Made by a program: the position numbers and the translations under genes. Of a stretch of DNA of 10,000 bases, positions 1 to 5,173 are shown piece by piece (position 1 is the stretch's first letter; each line of letters starts with the position of its first letter). The notes under the pieces are model-generated. The model saw only the letters and a program-made list of their open reading frames with translations, was not told the DNA's origin and did not search any database. Origin of the DNA: Candidatus Hydrogenedens sp. (GTDB lineage: Bacteria > Hydrogenedentota > Hydrogenedentia > Hydrogenedentales > Hydrogenedentaceae); NCBI GenBank assembly GCA_020216745.1, contig JAIWNQ010000271.1:1-10000 (forward strand). Reading direction: 5' to 3'.

Positions 1-421
1 ACGTTTTAATAATAGGGATAACACCTCCAACGGAAGCTTCAAATTTTAATTCTTTTCCAGATTGCTCCGCTATTTCACATAGCTCAGTACCATATTTTGC
101 AAGAAGCATTTTATTCGCTGTTACTACATGTTTCCCTGCTTTTAATGATTTGATAATAAATGTCTTTGCTGGTTCCAATCCACCTATAAGTTCGCAAACG
201 ACATCCACCTCAGGATTGTTTAGGAGAGAATCAATATCTGCAGAAACAGTAACATTGTTTAAATCAAAAGGTTTTAATAATTCTGGTTTAATTTCAACAA
301 CGTGTTTTAATTCTAATTCAACGTCTGTTTGATTTTTTATATGTTCATAGTGATTTAGCAAGAGATGTATAACACCTCCACCTACCGTTCCAGCACCAAT
401 AACACCTACATTTAACTTCAT
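1..421 (-). CDS. hom: Homoserine dehydrogenase, N-terminal part (cut by window start)
   Basis: This enzyme reduces aspartate-semialdehyde to homoserine with NAD(P)H, in the cytoplasmic branch leading to threonine and methionine. The 140 visible residues begin with a Rossmann fold (VGVIGAGTVGGGV, residues 5-17). They continue with ELIGGLEPA (77-85), then KAGKHVVTANKMLLA (94-108), whose K104 matches the conserved lysine of the family, and FEASVGGVIPIIK (127-139), which matches the family's FEASVAGGIPII signature. The rest of the catalytic domain and any ACT domain lie outside the window. The ATG at 421 is chosen because GAGGAG lies six bases upstream; an in-frame ATG nine codons earlier (448) has no ribosome binding site. 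It is the third gene of the lipA operon, 38 bases after the lipoyl domain gene, with no obvious pathway link to it. The family call is firm. Confidence 0.95.
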   Translation of the reverse strand, partial: MKLNVGVIGAGTVGGGVIHLLLNHYEHIKNQTDVELELKHVVEIKPELLKPFDLNNVTVSADIDSLLNNPEVDVVCELIGGLEPAKTFIIKSLKAGKHVVTANKMLLAKYGTELCEIAEQSGKELKFEASVGGVIPIIKT

Positions 422-459
422 GAGAATCTCCTCATCAACAGGATTCATTTTATATGTAT

Positions 460-714
460 TTAATACAAATCGGTATCTATTATACACATAGGATTGGTCG
501 GACTAAAATATTCTCCCTCCTGTACAAGTATCTCTTTAAGTCTGCCAGACACAGGAGCAGTAACTATATATACAGCCTTATCTGTACATATCTCTACTAA
601 ATCTGTTTCTTTTTGAATAACGTCTTCTAACTTGTAAAACCACTGCGAAACTTGAACCTTATCATCTGGTTCATCTGATTTTGCTTCATCTGGAATATAA
701 ACATAAAAATCCAT
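460..714 (-). CDS. Free-standing lipoyl (biotinyl/lipoyl-attachment) domain protein
   Basis: This 84-residue protein is a single lipoyl domain and nothing else. Such domains are flattened beta barrels that carry lipoamide, or biotin in related domains, on a lysine at the tip of a hairpin. The core ETDLVEICTDKAVYIVTAPV (36-55) is followed by SGRLKEILVQEGEYF. The modified lysine should be K46 in TDKA, the pattern of lipoylated E2 domains rather than the MKM of biotin carriers. There is no subunit-binding domain or E2 acyltransferase domain, so it is not a truncated E2 visible in this window. Its start lies six bases after lipA, and an ideal AAGGAGG (725-731) sits inside the last lipA codons, so the two are cotranscribed and probably translationally coupled. 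It could be a substrate of LipA, a lipoyl carrier protein, or the detached lipoyl domain of a dehydrogenase encoded elsewhere. The fold call is firm; the role is not known. Confidence 0.88.
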   Translation of the reverse strand: MDFYVYIPDEAKSDEPDDKVQVSQWFYKLEDVIQKETDLVEICTDKAVYIVTAPVSGRLKEILVQEGEYFSPTNPMCIIDTDLY

Positions 715-720
715 AGATAC

Positions 721-1608
721 TCAACCTCCTTTTGTATTGTCACACCAGAAATCAGCATGATAAGAACTACGAACTTCAGGACCCGCAATCACTGTTAAGG
801 ATAGGTGCTCCTTTGCCCAATGAGCGTAAAACTCAAATTCATTCGGTGAAACAAACCTTGATACTGGTACCTGCCTTTTAGTCGGTTGTAAATATTGTCC
901 AATTGTAACTATTGAACAACCTACTTTTGAAAGGTCTGTTAATGTTTGTAGAACTTCCTCCTGAGTTTCTCCTAATCCAACCATGAATCCTGATTTTATA
1001 ATGATATGTGCATCAAAACTTTTAGCAGTTTCTAAAACATTTAATGAACGCTCATAAGAACATTTCGAGTCTCTTACCTTAGAACAAAGGCGGTTAACTA
1101 CTTCTACATTATGGGAAAAAACGTCAGGATTAGAGGATAGAACTGTTTGGATTGCGTGTTTATCCCCTTGAAAATCTGATGCTAAAATCTCTACTTTTTT
1201 CTTCGGAAACTTTCTTTTTATCTCCTCGATAACCTCCGCAATGTGCTTGGCTCCTCCGTCACTGAGGTCATCACGTGTAACCATGGTGAGAACAACATAA
1301 CGAAGGTTCATAAACTCTATACATTCAATAATTCTATCTTTTTCTAAAGGGTCTGGAGGCAAAGGACGGCCTTTCGAGACGGAACAAAATACACATGCTC
1401 TTGAACAAATCTCTCCTAATAACAAAAAGGTAGCAGTCCGCCGTGACCAGCACTCACCTCGATTCGGACATAGAGCACTCTTACAAACCGTTGATATGTT
1501 ATTTTTTGAAAGAAAATTGTAGACCTCATTAAGTTCCTTTGTATTAGGAATCCTAAATCGAATCCATTCTGGAAATTGTAATTTATCTGTCGTTTTGGTA
1601 TTCATCAT
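721..1608 (-). CDS. lipA: Lipoyl synthase (radical SAM)
   Basis: LipA inserts two sulfur atoms into protein-bound octanoyl-lysine, using a radical SAM [4Fe-4S] cluster and a second cluster that is sacrificed as the sulfur source. Both cluster sites are intact. The auxiliary set is C42, C47 and C53 in CKSALCPNRGECW (CX4CX5C). The radical SAM set is C68, C72 and C75 in CSRACVFC (CX3CX2C). The C-terminal RSSYHA (280-285) contains the conserved serine ligand of the auxiliary cluster. VTRDDLSDGGAKHIAEVI (109-126) and GFMVGLGETQEEV are also typical. At 295 residues it is full length. It starts with a double ATG; the first (1608) is used here, and only a weak GGAT element precedes it. It heads the minus-strand operon under the promoter at 1638-1666. 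No octanoyltransferase gene (lipB) or lipoate ligase is present in the window. Confidence 0.97.
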   Translation of the reverse strand: MMNTKTTDKLQFPEWIRFRIPNTKELNEVYNFLSKNNISTVCKSALCPNRGECWSRRTATFLLLGEICSRACVFCSVSKGRPLPPDPLEKDRIIECIEFMNLRYVVLTMVTRDDLSDGGAKHIAEVIEEIKRKFPKKKVEILASDFQGDKHAIQTVLSSNPDVFSHNVEVVNRLCSKVRDSKCSYERSLNVLETAKSFDAHIIIKSGFMVGLGETQEEVLQTLTDLSKVGCSIVTIGQYLQPTKRQVPVSRFVSPNEFEFYAHWAKEHLSLTVIAGPEVRSSYHADFWCDNTKGG

Positions 1609-1637
1609 GATTATCCATCTATAAAAAATAACATATA

Positions 1638-1666
1638 ATTATATCATGGATTTCAAAAGATGATAA
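1638..1666 (-). promoter_or_regulatory. Sigma70-type promoter for the lipA operon
   Basis: Reading the minus strand, TTATCA (1666-1661) is separated by exactly 17 bases from a consensus TATAAT (1643-1638). A TG one base before the -10 box makes it an extended -10 promoter. The predicted RNA start is near 1630, leaving a leader of about 22 bases before lipA. This is inferred from sequence only. Confidence 0.6.
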
Positions 1667-1679
1667 AATACTTTCAATT

Positions 1680-1698
1680 TGTTATAATTTGTTATAAT
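1680..1698 (+). promoter_or_regulatory. Tandem extended -10 elements before the bactofilin gene
   Basis: TGTTATAAT occurs twice, at 1680-1688 and 1690-1698, as part of a 10-base unit TTTGTTATAA repeated head to tail from 1678. Each copy has a perfect TATAAT with the TG of an extended -10 box. No good -35 box sits at the right distance; CTTTCA at 1671 is the nearest weak match. They are the likely plus-strand promoter(s) for the bactofilin gene, whose ATG lies 43 bases beyond the second box. Confidence 0.5.
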
Positions 1699-1741
1699 CT
1701 TTTTCAACTAAATTTAAACTCGTCTAAAAGGACTGGTCATC

Positions 1742-2455
1742 ATGAGTAAAGACGAGGACAAAAAAGAATCAAAAACGTTATTCGGTAAATTAAGGTTTCG
1801 CCAATGGAATGAGGTTCTTCAGGCAAATCGAACACCTCAAGACGAAACGAAACCGCAACAACAACCAAAAGTGGAAACGGAAAAATCAACATCCGCTCCG
1901 CAAACTACCACTCCAAAAACAGGCGACAGTGAAAATATAAATATTCCAAAACCAACAAAAACAGGATTAAAAGTTATGATAATCCCTGAAAATGTATATA
2001 TTGAAGGCTCTGTAAGAGGTGAATGTGATGCAGAAATTTACGGTAAAATCAACGGGAATATCTTAGTTAAAGGAAATCTTATTTTAGGTAAAACAGCAGA
2101 AGTCAAAGGTAGTATAAAAGCATTATCCTCTTCGATAGACGGTATCGTGGAAGGTAAAATCGAATCTACAAATGATGTTGAAATTGGTCCTAATAGTAAA
2201 ATTCAAGCAGAACTCATTTCGGGTCAAAGGATAGTTATCTCTGGACAAGTAAATGGGAGTGTTCAAGCGGAAATTGGAGTGAAATTATTGCAGTCTGCAA
2301 AACTTAATGGGGATATCATAGCCTTAAAATGGATTAGTGTTCAGGAGGGAGCCATTTTCAACGGAAATTGTATAATGAAAAAACAACAGCAACAACACAT
2401 TCCTCAACAATCTCTAACAGTTGGGTTAAACCAGAATCAACAAATTAAGAAATAA
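1742..2455 (+). CDS. Bactofilin (polymer-forming cytoskeletal protein)
   Basis: Bactofilins self-assemble into nucleotide-independent filaments from a small right-handed beta-helix domain, often scaffolding cell-wall enzymes or the cell envelope. Here a charged, Gln/Pro/Thr-rich N-terminal tail (1-75, with QQQ runs) precedes a beta-helix domain at about 78-213. The domain shows the family rhythm of glycine turns: IEGSVRGECDAEIYGKINGN, LILGKTAEVKGSIKA, VISGQVNGSVQAE and KLNGDI. It closes with ISVQEGAIFNGNCIM (198-212), the near-invariant bactofilin ending. A Gln-rich C-terminal tail (216-237, QQQQ) follows. The helix domain, at about 135 residues, is longer than the usual 100-110, which suggests extra coils. 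There is no signal peptide, so it is cytoplasmic. AAGGA lies nine bases before the ATG. The gene stands alone, 80 bases ahead of the peptidase gene, and no LytM-type peptidase partner is nearby. Confidence 0.9.
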   Translation: MSKDEDKKESKTLFGKLRFRQWNEVLQANRTPQDETKPQQQPKVETEKSTSAPQTTTPKTGDSENINIPKPTKTGLKVMIIPENVYIEGSVRGECDAEIYGKINGNILVKGNLILGKTAEVKGSIKALSSSIDGIVEGKIESTNDVEIGPNSKIQAELISGQRIVISGQVNGSVQAEIGVKLLQSAKLNGDIIALKWISVQEGAIFNGNCIMKKQQQQHIPQQSLTVGLNQNQQIKK

Positions 2456-2471
2456 AAGTTATCAACTTTTT
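2454..2471 (+). terminator. Weak hairpin at the end of the bactofilin gene
   Basis: AAAAGTT (2454-2460), loop ATC, and AACTTTT (2464-2470) form a 7-base stem that starts within the stop codon and is followed by one more T. The stem has only one G-C pair, so it may be a weak terminator or chance pairing in AT-rich DNA. Confidence 0.3.
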
Positions 2472-2480
2472 ACATCCCAG

Positions 2481-2511
2481 TATCGTATTATAATAAGTAA
2501 ATATCGTATTA
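2481..2511 (+). promoter_or_regulatory. Direct repeat around a -10 box before the zinc peptidase gene
   Basis: TATCGTATTA occurs at 2481-2490 and again at 2502-2511, start to start 21 bases, which is about two helical turns. A perfect TATAAT (2489-2494) partly overlaps the first copy and could be the -10 box for the peptidase gene, although no good -35 box is seen (TTTACA at 2469-2474 is only 14 bases away). The layout would fit an operator bound by a dimeric regulator on one face of the helix. That is inference. Confidence 0.35.
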
Positions 2512-2535
2512 ACTATAAATTAAAAGGAGGAGTTT

Positions 2536-3237
2536 ATGCCAATATACTTTTTCCATCCAGCTGATTTACTATTAATTCCCGCAATAATATTAGCACTATG
2601 GGCTCAGATGAAGGTTCAACATGCATACAAAAAATATATGTCCATTCCAAATCGTCAGAGAATAACTGGTGCCCAGGTTGCCCAATGGATTCTTGATAAA
2701 GAAGGTATTTCAGATGTTGGCATTGAACCTATTTCAGGTGAATTAACAGACCACTATGACCCGAGTAGCAAAACGGTTCGACTTTCCGAACCCGTATATT
2801 ACGGGAATAGTATTGCCTCTATAGGAATATCTGCCCATGAATTAGGTCATGTTATTCAGCATGCAAGAAGTTACGCACCAATGCAGGTCAGACAATTCAT
2901 ATACCCTATAAGTTCTATAGGTTCCTATTTAGCCTTTCCAATTATATTTATAGGTTTTCTTTTAACCCATGCTGGTATCCATGCACAATGGTTAATTAAT
3001 GTCGGAATTTATCTATTCTCAGCGGCGGTCTTTTTTACTGTTATTACGTTACCAGTTGAATTTAACGCAAGCAGACGTGCTATAAAAATATTAGCTAATG
3101 GAAATGTATTGACACAAGATGAATTGGCAGGGGTTAGAGAGGTCCTAAATGCAGCCGCTTTAACTTATGTAGCCGCAGCGGCAAGTGCTATACTTCAATT
3201 AATACGAATTTTAATTATTTTCCGAGGCCGTGAATGA
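2536..3237 (+). CDS. Membrane zinc metallopeptidase, YugP type
   Basis: This 233-residue protein matches the neutral zinc metallopeptidase family (Zn_peptidase_2, Bacillus YugP), a widespread membrane protease of unknown substrate. The zinc site HELGH is at 101-105 in ISAHELGHVIQHA (H101 and H105 as ligands, E102 as catalytic base). E175 in LPVEFNASRRA is the likely third ligand. An N-terminal hydrophobic segment (about 9-24) and three more (about 124-145, 152-174 and 205-228) anchor it in the inner membrane. The soluble part between them contains SGELTDHYDPSSKTVRLSEP (67-86), which is typical of the family. Length is normal. A perfect AAAGGAGG lies five bases before the ATG, so strong translation is expected. 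It is coupled to the next gene by an ATGA overlap. The family call is firm and the substrate unknown. Confidence 0.93.
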   Translation: MPIYFFHPADLLLIPAIILALWAQMKVQHAYKKYMSIPNRQRITGAQVAQWILDKEGISDVGIEPISGELTDHYDPSSKTVRLSEPVYYGNSIASIGISAHELGHVIQHARSYAPMQVRQFIYPISSIGSYLAFPIIFIGFLLTHAGIHAQWLINVGIYLFSAAVFFTVITLPVEFNASRRAIKILANGNVLTQDELAGVREVLNAAALTYVAAAASAILQLIRILIIFRGRE

Positions 3238-4400
3238 TATTTATCAAAACGGGATTTTATTCTACGATAAAAAAATTTTTTGCTTTAATTTTTCTTTTGT
3301 ATGCATGCCTAACATTTCTTGCCAGTGGTGAAGATAATTCAGAACCAATAAAACTCCGCTCTGAAGGTTATGCGGTTGGACCTTCCTACTTAGTTCGACA
3401 AATGGCTATTGAGCAAGCACAAAAAAATGCAATTGAAAGATATATCCTCTCATTTCTGCCCGAAGCCTATTTAAATTACCTCAAACCTATTTTGAATAAA
3501 TCATCAGTGTATATAAAAAATGCTAAGATTTTGAATGAAAACACAATAAATGACAAAGCAACCATAGAATTAGAGGTTGAGTTGGATGAAGAGTCTATTG
3601 ATAAAGATGTCGCAACGTGTTTAATTCCCTATACTCCAGACTTACCCGTTATTTCGTTGTTAATCTTAAATTCAAATACAACGGATTCAGATAATATTAT
3701 TTATGAAGAATCACAAGTCTCTTTCAATGCAATTGAACAAAAATTAAAGAACTTAAAATTTTCAGTTGAAAAGATGAATTTAAATAAGGAAGGAATTAGT
3801 TCCAAAGAGATAAATATACTTATAAATCAAGGATTAGATGGAAAAAAACAAATAGCCCTATCTCAGGAAGCAGATGTGGTTATTTTAGGAGTAAACAAAT
3901 ACGAAATAATGCAAAGTATGCCTGATAGTCAAGTTGCAAAATGTAGATGTATTTTAACTATAGAAATCTTTCATAGTGAAGATGGGAAACTTATCAATGC
4001 TTTTAGTATAAGTTCGTCCGTTCAGAGTAAGGATTATAAAGAAGGAATGATACAAACTGCAGAAGACTGTGCATTAAAATCTATCCCAAAAATTGTTACG
4101 TACTCATTTTTAGCAGGCTTGAGTAAGGACGACGATAAAAAGAATATATATATCTATTTTGAGAATTTCAAGGATAATATGATTGCAAAGAATGTAATGG
4201 ATTTATTGGAAACAATAACGTATGGATGTCAAACAGAGGTTTTATTCGAATCAAAAAAGAGAATTAAGTACAAACTTTATTATGATGGTCCCATCGTTCA
4301 TATTGTTGACTCTGTAACCAATAATCCCGAACTTAAAAACAAAATAATCATACAAAAAGTTTTAGATAGAAAAATATATATTAGACCAGCCGAAAATTAG
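3234..4400 (+). CDS. Predicted exported protein with FlgT/LPP20-like N-terminal domain
   Basis: The ATG overlaps the stop of the peptidase gene (ATGA), which fixes the start and implies translational coupling. A lysine-bearing N-terminus and hydrophobic core (about 15-30) form a signal peptide, with a likely cut after LASG (29-32). C25 in LLYAC is only a poor lipobox, so lipoprotein status is doubtful. Residues about 38-125 look like the FlgT/LPP20 N-terminal fold: EGYAVGPSYLVRQMAIEQAQ, then NAIERYI, then the beta pair VYIKNAKILNE and ATIELEVELDE. A middle region (137-290) ends in a stretch with ALSQEADVVILGVNKYE (208-224), which resembles the nucleotide-fold-like middle domain of FlgT. The last 100 residues are not recognised. 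No flagellar genes are present, so this is probably one of the many non-flagellar relatives. The resemblance is judged by eye; the function is unknown. Confidence 0.7.
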   Translation: MIFIKTGFYSTIKKFFALIFLLYACLTFLASGEDNSEPIKLRSEGYAVGPSYLVRQMAIEQAQKNAIERYILSFLPEAYLNYLKPILNKSSVYIKNAKILNENTINDKATIELEVELDEESIDKDVATCLIPYTPDLPVISLLILNSNTTDSDNIIYEESQVSFNAIEQKLKNLKFSVEKMNLNKEGISSKEINILINQGLDGKKQIALSQEADVVILGVNKYEIMQSMPDSQVAKCRCILTIEIFHSEDGKLINAFSISSSVQSKDYKEGMIQTAEDCALKSIPKIVTYSFLAGLSKDDDKKNIYIYFENFKDNMIAKNVMDLLETITYGCQTEVLFESKKRIKYKLYYDGPIVHIVDSVTNNPELKNKIIIQKVLDRKIYIRPAEN

Positions 4401-4414
4401 TAAGGCATAATAGG

Positions 4415-5008
4415 TCATTTTTTATCAAGTTCTCTCTCAATTACTTCAATTACAGAAGAATCGTCAGGTTTTACTTTAGGCTCAAAACGAGCAACTGTTT
4501 TGCCATCTTTACCGATAAGAAACTTAGTAAAGTTCCACTTGATACTCCCACTAAAAGGGGCATTATCTTCAGAGGTGAGGAACTTATATAAGGGACAAAT
4601 GTCAGCCCCATCAACAGAGACTTTCTCAAATACAGGAAACGTTATTTTATAGTTAATTTCGCAAAATGTTTTAATTTCTTCACTGCTTCCTGGCTCCTGA
4701 TTCATAAAATTGTTTGCAGGAAAGGCAAGAATAACAAATCCCTTATCTTTATACTTCTGATATATACTTTCAAGTTGTTTATATTGTGGAGTAAAACCAC
4801 ATCTTGATGCTGTATTGACAATCATAACCACCTTACCTTTATATTGGGCTAAATCTATCTCTTCCCCACTAATGGACTTAACCTTAAATTTTAGTGGAGT
4901 ATCCTTACTTCTTTGTTCTGCGGAAATGTTTTTTTGAGGTATTAAACCCAAAACAAACGAAACAAATAAACTAATAATGAAACGGTATAGTAAATAAATA
5001 TTTCTCAT
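4415..5008 (-). CDS. Glutathione peroxidase family protein, predicted exported
   Basis: This family reduces hydrogen peroxide and organic hydroperoxides; most bacterial members with a cysteine at the active site use thioredoxin rather than glutathione. NTASRCGFTPQY (65-76) holds the peroxidatic C70, encoded by TGT and so not selenocysteine. The tetrad partners are Q104 in FMNQEPGS and W158-N159 in KWNFTKFLI. C116 in FCEINYKITFPVFEK (115-129) is the expected resolving cysteine of the thioredoxin-dependent type. Residues 1-30 form a signal peptide (two arginines, hydrophobic 10-22, cut near NISA), so the enzyme should act outside the cytoplasm. Length after cleavage (about 167) is normal. AAGGA precedes the ATG. 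The gene stands alone and faces away from the GH38 gene, and it is convergent with the FlgT-like gene with only 14 bases between them. Confidence 0.93.
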   Translation of the reverse strand: MRNIYLLYRFIISLFVSFVLGLIPQKNISAEQRSKDTPLKFKVKSISGEEIDLAQYKGKVVMIVNTASRCGFTPQYKQLESIYQKYKDKGFVILAFPANNFMNQEPGSSEEIKTFCEINYKITFPVFEKVSVDGADICPLYKFLTSEDNAPFSGSIKWNFTKFLIGKDGKTVARFEPKVKPDDSSVIEVIERELDKK

Positions 5009-5080
5009 ATCTTTTTCCTTTTTTGGTTTGTGTTATTTGAAATCCGCTATGTTTAACAAATTTACTTAAAATAATATTTC

Positions 5081-5100
5081 GATAGATAGATAGATAGATA
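5081..5100 (+). repeat. Tetranucleotide repeat, five GATA units
   Basis: Five perfect GATA units run from 5081 to 5100 in the divergent region between the gpx and GH38 genes, 73 bases before the GH38 start and about 72 bases from the gpx start. Such tracts are prone to slipped-strand length change. It lies upstream of the GH38 -10 candidates, so unit changes could alter promoter spacing. It is non-coding. Confidence 0.85.
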
Positions 5101-5135
5101 AACAAGTATTATAAGTAAAGCACTTTAATAATGTA

Positions 5136-5144
5136 TGATATAAA
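5136..5144 (+). promoter_or_regulatory. Possible extended -10 element for the GH38 gene
   Basis: TGATATAAA fits a TGn-extended -10 box, one base off the TATAAT core. The predicted RNA start near 5151 leaves a leader of about 22 bases that holds the ribosome site GAGGG (5162-5166). No clear -35 box is seen at the expected distance. A second, non-extended candidate TATTAT lies at 5107-5112. Confidence 0.4.
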
Positions 5145-5173
5145 ATATAAGGATAAAAAATGAGGGTGTAAAT

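Noticed and set aside
150..332. Plus-strand open frame of 60 codons opposite hom
   Set aside because: It is antisense to a conserved Rossmann-fold region of homoserine dehydrogenase and has no domain signal.
422..448. Earlier hom start at the in-frame ATG at 448
   Set aside because: It has no ribosome binding site, while the ATG at 421 has GAGGAG six bases upstream.
3234..3330. Lipoprotein signal (C25) in the FlgT/LPP20-like protein
   Set aside because: The residues before C25 (LLYA) fit a lipobox poorly because of the tyrosine, and hydrophobic residues continue past it. A standard signal peptidase site near residue 32 fits better.
4398..4425. Bidirectional terminator between the convergent FlgT-like and gpx genes
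   Set aside because: The gap is only 14 bases; there is a T run but no stem that I can pair convincingly.
4799..4801. Possible selenocysteine at the glutathione peroxidase active site
   Set aside because: The codon is TGT (cysteine), not TGA, so this is an ordinary cysteine-type enzyme.
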